Notes: generated by a model from the letters alone, not told the origin. DNA of 64,000 nucleotides from JACVRW01 sp963837445 (GCA_963837445.1 CAWINK010000021.1:496001-560000), one strand, 5' to 3'. Shown: positions 25,526 through 33,837, counted from the stretch's first letter. A program made the numbers and translations.

Positions 25526-25819
25526 GTGACCGAATCCGAACGCAGCCAGCGCCACGTCCCGCCGGATCCGAGCGGGATCGACGAACCCCATGACGTCCTA
25601 GCCGCCGAGGAGTTCGGTATCGGAACGCGCGAGAACCGCATTCCGGGGGACCCCACCGGCATACGCGAGCCGCACGACGTGCTTGCCGCCGAGGAGTTCG
25701 CGATGCCGGCCGGCGTTGAGCCGCATGGCAACGCGGACAGCGGGCCGGGACTGCGCGCGCTGCTGCCACTGGCCCTGGCCGGGCTCGTGCTGCTGATCGC
25801 GCTCCGTCGCCGGCGCTGA
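25526..25819 (+). CDS. Tail-anchored small protein with two copies of a DPxGIxEPHDVLAAEEF repeat
   Basis: A 97-residue protein from GTG 25526. Two near-identical units, PSGIDEPHDVLAAEEFGI and PTGIREPHDVLAAEEFAM, are separated by about 20 residues. The C-terminus is a single hydrophobic helix (LLPLALAGLVLLIALRRRR) with a basic end, so the repeats probably face the cytoplasm from the membrane. No known domain recognised. The stop overlaps the ferredoxin ATG (TGATG), so they are coupled. Confidence 0.7.
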   Translation: MTESERSQRHVPPDPSGIDEPHDVLAAEEFGIGTRENRIPGDPTGIREPHDVLAAEEFAMPAGVEPHGNADSGPGLRALLPLALAGLVLLIALRRRR

Positions 25820-26052
25820 TGCCAGAGCTCTCGCCGCAGAACCGGATCGACATCACCGTCGACCGGGCTCTCTGCATCGGCTCTGGCGACTGCGTCGACA
25901 CCGCCCCGAACGTCTTCCAGCTCGACGACGAGGACAAGGCGGTCGTGGTGGATCCCGACGGCGCGTCGGTGGGCGAGGTCGTGGAAGCCGCGGGCAACTG
26001 CCCGGTCAGCGCGATCTTCGTCGTGGGCGAGGAGGGGGACCTGTATCCCTAG
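25819..26052 (+). CDS. 3Fe-4S-type small ferredoxin
   Basis: A 77-residue ferredoxin. Cluster ligands are C19, C25 (CIGSGDC, with Ser where a fourth ligand could be) and C61 (NCPVSAI). The spacing is that of single-cluster actinobacterial ferredoxins that pass electrons to P450s and other oxygenases. A P450 gene is in this window at 43312, but far away. Translation is coupled to the upstream repeat peptide. It overlaps the convergent gene by 4 bp. Confidence 0.9.
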   Translation: MPELSPQNRIDITVDRALCIGSGDCVDTAPNVFQLDDEDKAVVVDPDGASVGEVVEAAGNCPVSAIFVVGEEGDLYP

Positions 26053-26474
26053 GCGTGGCGCTCGGCCGGCGACAGCGCGGCACGCATCGCCTCGGCGCTG
26101 AGCTCCTCGAGCGGGAACAGCAGGCTGCGGACGATCGCAAGCGGCTCGCGATCCTCCTCGCGGATCCACTCGGCCTCGTCACGCGACGTGACGTAGAAGT
26201 CGAGCGAATGCCGGTAGGCGGTGAGGCGCGCGGGGCGCAGCACGATCGTGCCGGCGCCGCCGATCAGCTCGCCCAGCTCGTCGGCCAATGCCGTGAGCTC
26301 GCGCAGCTCGATCACGTCGTCCGCCGACATCTCGGTGTTGCGGAAGCGCTCCGCCGCGCTGGCGGCAACGGCGTGTGCCGAGGCGCTGATCTCCTCCTCG
26401 CGGAGATCGAAAATCGCGAACACGACGGGCTCGCCGTCGAGGTCGCGGGAGATGTCGATGTGCTGACGATCCAT
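26049..26474 (-). CDS. Hypothetical cytoplasmic protein
   Basis: A 141-residue soluble protein with no recognised domain, no Cys and no membrane segment. It opens MDRQHIDISRDLDGEPVVFA and is rich in Glu and Leu, likely alpha/beta. It ends four bases into the ferredoxin gene on the other strand. A CRP-like site (26510-26525) lies about 36 bp upstream of its start and may control it. Confidence 0.65.
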   Translation of the reverse strand: MDRQHIDISRDLDGEPVVFAIFDLREEEISASAHAVAASAAERFRNTEMSADDVIELRELTALADELGELIGGAGTIVLRPARLTAYRHSLDFYVTSRDEAEWIREEDREPLAIVRSLLFPLEELSAEAMRAALSPAERHA

Positions 26475-26509
26475 ACCTATCCGACACTATCGGCCGATTC
26501 GGGCCGCGA

Positions 26510-26525
26510 CGTGATGGGCTTCACA
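26510..26525. promoter_or_regulatory. Candidate CRP-like site upstream of the 26474 gene
   Basis: CGTGA-TGGGCT-TCACA fits TGTGA-N6-TCACA with one mismatch. It lies 36 bp upstream of the start of the minus-strand hypothetical gene. See also the exact match at 43257. Confidence 0.45.
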
Positions 26526-26544
26526 TACCCTCCGGATGCGGGCC

Positions 26545-26997
26545 TTACTCGCGGCGTGCAAGCCGTCTTGCGTCCACCTCCCCCGGCAACGCGTCCAGCA
26601 CCTTCACGATCCAGTCCTTGAGGAAGCGCCCACCCATGGCGTTCATCAGCCGCCAGCGGAGCGTGGTGGGATCCATCCCGCTCTCGAGCTCGACGTAGGT
26701 CTCGCCCTGCGCGGGCGTGAGTGTGAAGCGCGCCCAGCTACCCGAGGTGTTGCAGCGGAAGCGCGCCTCCTTCAGGTCCTCGAGGCGTTCTGCCACCCAC
26801 ACCGCTTCCACGGCATCGAGGAACGGGACGAACTTCGAGGTGCGCACGTACTCGCCGCCCTCGACGAGCGGTTCGTCAAGCTGCACGTCCACCACGTCGG
26901 GCCACCACTCCGGGTGCGTGCGCGGGTCGCTCACCACGGCCCACACGTCCTCCACCGGCGCGTCGATCAGGGCCTGGTGACGATAGGTGCCACCCAT
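26545..26997 (-). CDS. SRPBCC (START/Bet v1-like) family protein
   Basis: A 150-residue protein with the polyketide-cyclase/SRPBCC pattern: YRHQALIDAPVEDVWAVVSD, then HPEWWPDVVDV and a C-terminal helix (MGGRFLKDWIVKVLDAL). The fold forms a hydrophobic ligand pocket. Ligand and role unknown; many such proteins bind lipids or act as cyclases. Monocistronic by position. Confidence 0.85.
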   Translation of the reverse strand: MGGTYRHQALIDAPVEDVWAVVSDPRTHPEWWPDVVDVQLDEPLVEGGEYVRTSKFVPFLDAVEAVWVAERLEDLKEARFRCNTSGSWARFTLTPAQGETYVELESGMDPTTLRWRLMNAMGGRFLKDWIVKVLDALPGEVDARRLARRE

Positions 26998-27030
26998 GGG
27001 TCCATCCTACGCCCGGCGGCCGTCGTTGGC

Positions 27031-28626
27031 TCAAGGATTTTGGAGAGTGAAGGTGCTGAGCCGGTCGCCACCCGCGGCGTAGGCGATCACCTCGATCGGT
27101 TTGTGGCCCGCCGAGCGCGGCACGAACGCGACCCAGTAGCCGAACGGCTTGCTCGGCTTGAATTCGGTGAGCGTCGATGCCGCGACTTGGACAAGCTTCA
27201 CGGGCGCCTGTTGCATGCTCCCGCCACCGTCCCGGTAGAGCACCTCGACCCGTGCGACGTTCGTGCGGGCGAAGCCGCTCAGGACCCTGTGCGTCGTGGC
27301 CTCCGACGCGTCGTTCAGGAAGCCGAAGGGCTTCGCGAACACGCGCTCCGGGTTGCGACGCCCGAATGCGGTCGACGGCGGTAGCCCCCCGCGGCCGCCG
27401 GAGAAGCCATAGCCGGAGAAGGGTGCGTACGGCCAGAAGATGCCGACGCCGGTGCCGTAGTCCGACTGCTCGACATAGATCTCGTAGAGCGCGCCGTCGG
27501 GCGAGCGGCCGCTCATGACGACGGTCGAGGCACTGCTCCCGCTCTCAGGGGCCCGGCGCCCGCGCTCGTCACCCGGCTCCTCCCGGCCCTCGGCCTCGAT
27601 CGTGCTGACGGGGCGCACCGCGGCTGTGATGAGCGGCTCCGTTATCCGGTCCAGAACGTGGCCGCTCTCGTCGTACGCGACATACTCGAACGGGCCCGGC
27701 GGCAGGCGTCCGGCAAGACAGTCATCGGCCGGCGACGGGCCCTGCGTGGTAGCCGGGCAGGCCTCGAAAGCCTTGCGCGCCTGTTCCACCTCGCGGCGGC
27801 CGATCGGCCCGAGCTTCAGCTTCCCGGTGCCGTATTGCGCCCGCAGGTCGAGGCGCGACGCGACCTCGTCGCGAGCCGCCCGGTCGCCCGGCAGGAACGC
27901 AACGAAGGTGCCGAGCGGCTCGGGTTGGCTCGCCAGCTCGCGCAGCTTTCCCTCCACGCGGGCGAAGTCCACGGGCAGCTCCTGCTCCTTGCCCTCGCCG
28001 TCCGTGTAGATGACGCTGACCCGGTGGACATCCGGCCCGGTCACTCCGGAGATCACGAGATCCGGCTCGGCGACTCCCTTCATCTGCGACGGGAGCACGT
28101 GGACGCCGTGCTGGCTGAACACGCGGTCACCCGGCCTGCCCTGCAGCTCCTCACAGGATCCGCCGCCCTCGTGTCCCTTGACCCCCGGCCAGTTCAGTGC
28201 AGCACCGATCCCCTCGAACTCCGGTCCCGGGACCGCCTCATCCGGGCCGACGCTGCACTTGTACGCCACCCACTCGTAACGGGTGCCGTCCGGTGCCGCG
28301 CCGTTGTCGATCACGACCGCCGTGCCCGCGTCCGCGAAGTCCCCCTGATCCTCCTGCGTGGGCGGTCCGCCAACGTCGCCGATCCCCACGAGGTCGCCGA
28401 CCCAGGCACTCGCGGCCCTGCCGGGCGGAGTCAGCAGGACCACGATCACCAGCAGCAGCGCGGCGGCGAGGCTCAGCAGACGAGGCGGCCGCTCTCGCGC
28501 CGGAGCCGTGTCGGTGGCACGCTGCGCCACCTCCGCACGGGCCTCGGCCACCGCCTGCTCGCGCGCATGTGCGGCCGGCGGGGTGGGGATCTCGCTCAGG
28601 AGGTCCTTCAGTCGGTCCGGGGTCAT
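27031..28626 (-). CDS. Putative membrane anti-sigma factor with duplicated external domain
   Basis: A 531-residue protein whose ATG overlaps the stop of the ECF sigma gene. A short cytoplasmic part (1-48) is followed by one membrane helix (SLAAALLLVIVVLL, about 52-65) and a large outer region. The outer region contains two related modules: ISGVTGPDVHRVSVIYTDG with LGTFVAFLPG, and LSGFARTNVARVEVLYRDG with FGYWVAFVPR. The coupling to the sigma gene and topology suggest an anti-sigma sensor, though no ZAS zinc motif is visible in the cytoplasmic part. Confidence 0.7.
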   Translation of the reverse strand: MTPDRLKDLLSEIPTPPAAHAREQAVAEARAEVAQRATDTAPARERPPRLLSLAAALLLVIVVLLTPPGRAASAWVGDLVGIGDVGGPPTQEDQGDFADAGTAVVIDNGAAPDGTRYEWVAYKCSVGPDEAVPGPEFEGIGAALNWPGVKGHEGGGSCEELQGRPGDRVFSQHGVHVLPSQMKGVAEPDLVISGVTGPDVHRVSVIYTDGEGKEQELPVDFARVEGKLRELASQPEPLGTFVAFLPGDRAARDEVASRLDLRAQYGTGKLKLGPIGRREVEQARKAFEACPATTQGPSPADDCLAGRLPPGPFEYVAYDESGHVLDRITEPLITAAVRPVSTIEAEGREEPGDERGRRAPESGSSASTVVMSGRSPDGALYEIYVEQSDYGTGVGIFWPYAPFSGYGFSGGRGGLPPSTAFGRRNPERVFAKPFGFLNDASEATTHRVLSGFARTNVARVEVLYRDGGGSMQQAPVKLVQVAASTLTEFKPSKPFGYWVAFVPRSAGHKPIEVIAYAAGGDRLSTFTLQNP

Positions 28627-29228
28627 GAGTCCTCTCTCGCTTCAGCCTCGAGCAGCTCGCGCAGGCGCGTGAGTGCGCGTGCGAGCCGTGTCCGTACGGT
28701 CCCCGCCGGTAGATCCAGCATGCGGGCCAGCTCCGCCGAGCGATAGCCCAGTAGATGGCGCATGACGATCAGTGCCCGCTGGTCAGGATCGAGCTGGCCC
28801 AGCGCGCTCATCAGTTCGTCGGAGAGCGCGTCCGACCCAGGACTGGAAGCGGCCGTCTGACCCGCGAGGTCGCCACTGAGCTCGGGCCGCCGCGCTCGGG
28901 CGCGCAACCAGTCCAGCGAGCGGTTCACCACGATCCGGTGCAGCCACGGCCGGAACGGGCGCCGGCGGTCGAAGCCGTCGATCGCGCGAACCGCCGCGAG
29001 CATCGCCTCCTGTGCGATGTCCTCCGCGGCGGCGGGGTCGTGAACGATCAGGAACGCGGCCCGGTGGGCGCTGTCCCAATGCCGTCGAACGAGTGCCTCG
29101 ATCGCATCGGCCGAGCCCGCCCTGGCCTGCCTGATGAGGGATGCCTCGTCCCTAGCTCCCGCCGCTCGATACCAGGGTCGCACGAGCGAATCCAGAGCGA
29201 CCTCCTGACCTGACGACGACCCAGCCAC
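28623..29228 (-). CDS. ECF-type RNA polymerase sigma factor
   Basis: A 201-residue sigma-70 family protein. Region 2 (about 45-110) includes AAAEDIAQEAMLAAVRAIDG and RPFRPWLHRIVVNRSLDWLR. Region 4 (about 140-195) includes LDPDQRALIVMRHLLGYRSA and the helix-turn-helix ELARMLDLPAGTVRTRLARA. It would direct RNA polymerase to a stress or envelope regulon. Its stop overlaps the start of the downstream membrane gene, which probably regulates it. Confidence 0.93.
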   Translation of the reverse strand: MAGSSSGQEVALDSLVRPWYRAAGARDEASLIRQARAGSADAIEALVRRHWDSAHRAAFLIVHDPAAAEDIAQEAMLAAVRAIDGFDRRRPFRPWLHRIVVNRSLDWLRARARRPELSGDLAGQTAASSPGSDALSDELMSALGQLDPDQRALIVMRHLLGYRSAELARMLDLPAGTVRTRLARALTRLRELLEAEAREDS

Positions 29229-29267
29229 GCCTCAAATACGACACGGCCGAGCGGACTGTTTCAATCG

Positions 29268-30071
29268 TCAGGGCTCGAGCTTCGCCGAGAAGACCTTCAG
29301 ATCGCTCGGCGCGCCCTTCGCCTTGAAGCGCCAGCGGCGGCGGAGGTCCACGGCCCCGTCACCGATCTGCTCGCAGACCGCCTCCGAGATCAGCACCTCC
29401 CCGGGACCGGCGGCGTCGGCCACGCGGGCCGCGACGTTCACGTCAACCCCGAAGTAGTCGCTGCCGAGCTTCCGCGGCCTCCCGAAGTGGATGCCGCCGC
29501 GCAGCTCGGGCCGATAGCCGTCAACCCGGATCTCGCCCACGGCCCGACTCGCCTCGAGCGCCGCATCCACGGCCTCCCCGGCATCGTCGAACACGGCCAT
29601 CACGCCATCCCCGAGACGCTTCACGATCTGCCCGTCACGGTCCTTGATCACCGGGTCCACGGTGCGCCCCACCATCCGAAGCAGCTCGAGCGCCGCATCG
29701 TCGCCGGCCTCGAGCGCCCAGTCCGAGAACCCAACGAGGTCGGTGAACAGGATCGCCAGCGGCTCGTCCCCCCTGCCTCGACCCTGCGCCTCCGACACCG
29801 CCTGCCACACCTGAATCGCGCCCAACCCGAGCTCCCGCACGGCACTGGGCCGCCGATCGGTGACAGAGGCCAACCGCTGGGCTATCAGCTGCGGCGGCTC
29901 ATCCCCGGCAACCGAAAGCGGATCCCCGTATGCATGGTCGCCGGGAAGCCGCGCGCGCAGCGCGCGTGCCGCCTTGACCACACCGTCCCTGCCGTCGAAG
30001 CGCCCCAGGGCATTGAGAGCACGCCTGAAGCGCCGCGGTGCGTCCGTGGTCTCGCCATCGAGCTCTGCCAT
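29268..30071 (-). CDS. Class III adenylate/guanylate cyclase
   Basis: A 267-residue protein with a C-terminal cyclase homology domain (about 105-260). Metal Asp residues are D111 (LFTDLVGFSD) and D155 (KRLGDGVMAVF); the transition-state Asn/Arg pair is N212/R216 (DVNVAARVAD). K151 sits near the usual adenine-specifying position, favouring ATP. The N-terminal 90 residues are a helical region of unknown role. It makes cyclic nucleotide in the cytosol. Candidate CRP-like sites elsewhere in the window fit with cAMP signalling. Confidence 0.88.
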   Translation of the reverse strand: MAELDGETTDAPRRFRRALNALGRFDGRDGVVKAARALRARLPGDHAYGDPLSVAGDEPPQLIAQRLASVTDRRPSAVRELGLGAIQVWQAVSEAQGRGRGDEPLAILFTDLVGFSDWALEAGDDAALELLRMVGRTVDPVIKDRDGQIVKRLGDGVMAVFDDAGEAVDAALEASRAVGEIRVDGYRPELRGGIHFGRPRKLGSDYFGVDVNVAARVADAAGPGEVLISEAVCEQIGDGAVDLRRRWRFKAKGAPSDLKVFSAKLEP

Positions 30072-30084
30072 TAGCGGAAGCTTC

Positions 30085-30133
30085 CCACTGCCACGAGAAA
30101 GGTCTCACTATGCGACGAAACTCGTGGCAGTGG
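30085..30133. terminator. Perfect 13-bp stem-loop
   Basis: CCACTGCCACGAG (30085-30097) is the exact reverse complement of CTCGTGGCAGTGG (30121-30133), with a 23-base loop. It starts 4 bp past the stop of the peptidase-like gene at 30137 on the minus strand and lies 14 bp upstream of the cyclase start. It looks like a terminator or an attenuator ahead of the cyclase. Confidence 0.6.
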
Positions 30134-30136
30134 CGC

Positions 30137-30610
30137 TCAGCGTGCCCAGAATGAGGTGCGCTTGCGCGCTCCCGCCCGCGACAGCCCGATGTGGATGTGG
30201 TCCTTGTGGGCCTCCGTGTAGTTCACGCGCTTGCGCAGCTTGCCGCGCTCGGTGTAACAGGCGGAGTACTTGCCCATCCCATCAGCGCCCGACCACCACG
30301 AGTGGCAGTTCCAGATGATCTCCTGGATGCCCATTCGGCGGGCCAGCGCGTGCTCGTTTCCGGCGCTGTCGGTGGCGAGCCAGCGGTCGATCAAACGCCG
30401 CGCCTCGCAGCGCATGATTCCCCAGGAGGTTCCCTTCGCGTTGCGCTCGAGCCAGTCGACCAGCGCCAGGGCGCCCGGGGTCGGCCGCTTGCGACAGTCC
30501 TTCGCCTTGTCGTATGCGTAGTCGTCGATCGGGGGATCGGCAACGGCCGACGGAGCGGCGAGCGCCGCGATCACTGCGATCAGAGCGAGTAGGACAAAGC
30601 CGATCCGCAC
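30137..30610 (-). CDS. Secreted protein with HxxHxH metallopeptidase-like C-terminus
   Basis: A 157-residue protein with a cleavable signal (MRIGFVLLALIAVIAALAA). The mature part has four Cys (DCRKRP, MRCEARR, WNCHSWW, YSACYTERG), probably two disulfides. It ends in HKDHIHIGLS (135-144), the motif at the end of D-Ala-D-Ala-carboxypeptidase-like M15 and ARB_07466-type domains. A wall hydrolase or binding function is likely, activity unproven. It lies 22 bp downstream of the aldehyde dehydrogenase on the same strand. Confidence 0.72.
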   Translation of the reverse strand: MRIGFVLLALIAVIAALAAPSAVADPPIDDYAYDKAKDCRKRPTPGALALVDWLERNAKGTSWGIMRCEARRLIDRWLATDSAGNEHALARRMGIQEIIWNCHSWWSGADGMGKYSACYTERGKLRKRVNYTEAHKDHIHIGLSRAGARKRTSFWAR

Positions 30611-30632
30611 CGCGGATGCATCGGCAAAAACG

Positions 30633-32168
30633 TCAGCGCCCGTAGACCAGCTTGAGCAACCTCGCGACGAGGCCCGAGCGCCTGCGCGTGTAGGGCATCA
30701 TGTGCAGGTCCTTCTTCATGGGCGCGAAGGTCGTGACGAGCACGCTCTGCTTCTTCGTGTACTTGCGGATCCCGTCCGCCCCGTGGCGCGTGCCGAGTCC
30801 GGACTCCTTCCATCCGCCCATCGGGAGCTCGAGCGCCACGTAGTTGACCTGGGCGTCGTTCACGGTCACGGCCCCGGCCTCGATGCGGCGCGCCAGCCGC
30901 TCGCCCTTGCCCGCGTCCTTCGTCCACACGGACGCCTGAAGCCCGTACGGGCTGTCGTTCGCGAGCCGCACCGCCTCCTCGGCATCGCGGACCTTCATGA
31001 TCGGGACCGTCGGCCCGAACGTCTCCTCGCGCATGCACGCCATGGAGTGGTCCACGTCCACGAGCACCGTGGGCTCGAAGAAGTGGCCGCCCTCGTCGCT
31101 GCGACCGCCGCCCACCAGCACGCGGGCACCACGTTCCACCGCGTCCTTCACGTGCCGCTCCACGATGTCCGACTGCGGCGGGTGGATCACCGAGCCGATG
31201 TCGGTGGAGCCCGGCGCGCCGGAGGTGCCCTGGCGCAGGGCGCCGACCTTGTCGGCCACGCGCCGAACGAAGTCGTCGTAGATCGGCTCCTCCACGTACA
31301 CGCGCTCGGTCGAGATGCAGGTCTGGCCGGCGTTCTGCATCGAATAGTGGACCGCGGCGTTCGCCGCGCGCTCGATGTCCGCGTCAGCGCACACGATCAT
31401 CGGGTCCTTGCCGCCCAGCTCGAGCGCCACCGGCGTGAGCGTCTGCGCGGCGCGCCCCATCACGCGCTTGCCGGTGGCTGTCGAGCCCGTGAACATCACG
31501 AAGTCCACCTCGTCGATCAGCGCCTCGCCGGTCTCGCCGTAGCCGGGCACCACCTGGAACACATCCGCCGGCAGTCCGCACTCGCGCAGCATCTCTGCCA
31601 TCAGGAGTGAGGTGAGCGGCGTGACCTCGGACGGCTTCAGCAGCACCGCATTGCCTGCCGCGAGCGCCGGAATGCAGTCCCCGAACGAGTTCGTGAGCGG
31701 GTAGTTCCACGGGCCGATCACGCCGACGACGCCTACAGGCGCGTAGCGCAGGATCAGCTTGCGCCCCTTGGCGAACGGCGAGGCCGTCTTCACCTTCTCC
31801 TCGGCGAGGTAGCCCTCAGCGTTCTTTGCCCAGAAGGCGAACGAGCCGACGGCGTAGCCGATCTCGGCCATGAGCGCGTCCTCGTAGGTCTTGCCGGTCT
31901 CCGACACGATCGTGTCGATCACGCGCTGGGAGTTGTCCGAGATCCACTTCTGGCAGCGCTTCAGCACGGCGGCGCGGCCATCGAAGCCGAGCGCCTCCCA
32001 GCCCGGCTGCGCGGCCCGGGCGCGGGCGACCAGCTCGGCCACCTGCTCCGGCGCCACCACGGGAACGCTCGCGATCACCTTCCCGGTCGACGGGTTCTCC
32101 ACCTCGATCGTGCGGGTGGCCGGCGCACCGTTCGATCCGGTGCTGGGAACTGTCGTCGTCTCAGTCAT
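30633..32168 (-). CDS. NAD(P)-dependent aldehyde dehydrogenase
   Basis: A 511-residue ALDH-superfamily enzyme, ATG 32168 behind AAGGAG. Catalytic residues are E250 (ALELGGKDP) and C284 (NAGQTCISTERVYV); the cofactor-loop FTGSTATG is at 226-233. The sequence resembles succinate-semialdehyde or long-chain aldehyde dehydrogenases. It is coupled to the upstream SDR (ATGA overlap). The pair could oxidise an alcohol to the aldehyde and then to the acid. Confidence 0.93.
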   Translation of the reverse strand: MTETTTVPSTGSNGAPATRTIEVENPSTGKVIASVPVVAPEQVAELVARARAAQPGWEALGFDGRAAVLKRCQKWISDNSQRVIDTIVSETGKTYEDALMAEIGYAVGSFAFWAKNAEGYLAEEKVKTASPFAKGRKLILRYAPVGVVGVIGPWNYPLTNSFGDCIPALAAGNAVLLKPSEVTPLTSLLMAEMLRECGLPADVFQVVPGYGETGEALIDEVDFVMFTGSTATGKRVMGRAAQTLTPVALELGGKDPMIVCADADIERAANAAVHYSMQNAGQTCISTERVYVEEPIYDDFVRRVADKVGALRQGTSGAPGSTDIGSVIHPPQSDIVERHVKDAVERGARVLVGGGRSDEGGHFFEPTVLVDVDHSMACMREETFGPTVPIMKVRDAEEAVRLANDSPYGLQASVWTKDAGKGERLARRIEAGAVTVNDAQVNYVALELPMGGWKESGLGTRHGADGIRKYTKKQSVLVTTFAPMKKDLHMMPYTRRRSGLVARLLKLVYGR

Positions 32169-32977
32169 GTGGCTCCTTCGTTGGTCACTTTCGCACGGTG
32201 GCGGGCGCCCTGCCGGCGCAGCAGCCCTGCACTTCGAAGGCCAGGCCGCCCGAGCATCGCAGTCGCGCGAGCGCCCCACCCACGCCAGCGCGGGACCGCG
32301 AGCACGAGCTTCTTCGAATCGAGCAGCGCAACCGCGTGCTCCGCCACCTCCTCGGGCGTGAGCAGACGAGGACCCGACCAGTTGATTGCCGCGGCCGGCT
32401 CGTGGTCGTGCTCGCGCAGCAGCTGCGTGTCGGCGGCGTCAGGGCAGAGCGCATGGACCGTGATCGGGATGCCGGCGTCGATCAGGTCTCCCTGGAGCGA
32501 GCCGGTGAAGCCGAGCACGGCGTGCTTGCTCGCGGCGTAGATGGCGAGGCCCGGGACGGGCATCAGCGCTGACAGCGACGCGATGTTGACGATGTGCCGG
32601 TTGTCCCCCGGCCCCGAGCGCATCGCCTCGACTGCGGCGCGCGAGCCCCAGATCACGCCCATCAGGTTCACGTCGCACTGAAGACGCACCTCATCGTCGG
32701 ACTGCTCCCAGGCCTTCACCGTCCGCATCACGCCGGCGTTGTTCACCCAGACCTCGAGTGGGCCGCGCTCGGCAGCGGCTCGGGCGGCGCCGCGATGCGC
32801 ATCGGGGTCGCGCACGTCGAGCTGCATCGAGAAGCCGCCGATCTCGTCCGCGGTGGAGGCCGCCGCGTGGGCGTCGACGTCTGTGGCGAGGACGGTGTAG
32901 CCACGTCCCGCGAGGCGGCGCGCGATCTCGCGGCCGAAGCCGCGTCCCGCACCGGTCACGACTGCGACCCCAGGCAT
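32165..32977 (-). CDS. Short-chain dehydrogenase/reductase
   Basis: A 270-residue SDR from ATG 32977: cofactor motif TGAGRGFG (8-15), NNAGVM, and catalytic Y147/K151 (IYAASKHAV). The C-terminal 30 residues are basic (LRRQGARHRAKVTNEGA). It is probably NAD(P)-dependent. It overlaps the aldehyde dehydrogenase start by 4 bp and forms an operon with it. Upstream lies a perfect palindrome (33001-33014) shared with the divergent hydrolase. Confidence 0.9.
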   Translation of the reverse strand: MPGVAVVTGAGRGFGREIARRLAGRGYTVLATDVDAHAAASTADEIGGFSMQLDVRDPDAHRGAARAAAERGPLEVWVNNAGVMRTVKAWEQSDDEVRLQCDVNLMGVIWGSRAAVEAMRSGPGDNRHIVNIASLSALMPVPGLAIYAASKHAVLGFTGSLQGDLIDAGIPITVHALCPDAADTQLLREHDHEPAAAINWSGPRLLTPEEVAEHAVALLDSKKLVLAVPRWRGWGARATAMLGRPGLRSAGLLRRQGARHRAKVTNEGAT

Positions 32978-33000
32978 CAGGCCGCCGAGCGTACCAAGGT

Positions 33001-33014
33001 TGGCTGGCCAGCCA
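33001..33014. promoter_or_regulatory. Perfect 14-bp palindrome TGGCTGGCCAGCCA
   Basis: Lies between divergent start codons at 32977 (SDR) and 33028 (hydrolase). The dyad is exact, and the 50-bp gap is otherwise unremarkable. Placement suggests an operator controlling both directions, perhaps for a TetR-type repressor encoded elsewhere. Confidence 0.55.
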
Positions 33015-33027
33015 GTACGCTTCGCGC

Positions 33028-33837
33028 ATGGCGATCGCACAGGCAAACGGGCAGCAGCTCTACTACGAGATCCATGGCGAGGGGGAGCCGCTCTTCTGCG
33101 TCCACGGGCTCAGCTGCGACACCCTGGCGTGGATCCCTCAGATCGAGGCGTTCTCGGCGACGCACCGGACCGTGATCTTCGACAACCGCGACGTCGGCCA
33201 GTCGTCGATGGCCGAGCCGGGATATGACATCGCCGACATGGCGCGCGATGCGCTCGCACTCGCCGACGAGCTCGAGCTGGAGTCCTTCCACCTCCTGGGC
33301 GTATCCATGGGCGGTGCGATCGCTCAGGAGATCGCGCTGCAGGCGCCCGGGCGCGTGCGCACGCTCACGCTCGCCGTCACGTTCTCGACCGGCGGCACCT
33401 ACTCGCGCAAGCTCGCCGAGGTCTGGGGGGCGCGCGTGATGCAGATCAGCCGGGAGCAGCACATCGACGAGCTCATGCTGCTGAACCACTCCGAGGAGTT
33501 CTACGAGAACCAGGACATGGTCGAGTTCGTACGCACGGCGATGCTGCAGAACCCGCATCCGCAGCCGCCCGAGGCCTTCGCGCGCCAGCTCGCCGCGTGC
33601 AGCCGCCACGACACGCGCGACCGCCTCGGCTCGCTCACGATGCCGACGCACGTAATCGGCGGGGAACGCGACATCCTCGTGCCGATCTGGAAGTCCCAGG
33701 AGATCGCCGCGACGGTCCCGGACGCGAAGCTGCACGTCCTTCCCGCGGCCCCACACGGCCTCTCGCTCGAGCGCGCCGAGGAGTTCAACGCGGCCGTGCT
33801 GGGCTTTATCCGCGAAACCGCAGCCGCGCCGGCCTAG
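33028..33837 (+). CDS. Alpha/beta-hydrolase (3-oxoadipate enol-lactonase-like)
   Basis: A 269-residue alpha/beta-hydrolase starting MAIAQANGQQLYYEIHGEGE. Oxyanion strand FCVHGLSCD, nucleophile S93 (GVSMGGAIAQ), acid in GGERDILVP and base His in PHGLSLERA. The layout is that of PcaD/lactonase-type enzymes, but these have broad substrates. ATG 33028 is taken; the frame is open further upstream without homology. Its stop TAG lies inside the first unit of a 22-bp tandem repeat. Confidence 0.9.
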   Translation: MAIAQANGQQLYYEIHGEGEPLFCVHGLSCDTLAWIPQIEAFSATHRTVIFDNRDVGQSSMAEPGYDIADMARDALALADELELESFHLLGVSMGGAIAQEIALQAPGRVRTLTLAVTFSTGGTYSRKLAEVWGARVMQISREQHIDELMLLNHSEEFYENQDMVEFVRTAMLQNPHPQPPEAFARQLAACSRHDTRDRLGSLTMPTHVIGGERDILVPIWKSQEIAATVPDAKLHVLPAAPHGLSLERAEEFNAAVLGFIRETAAAPA

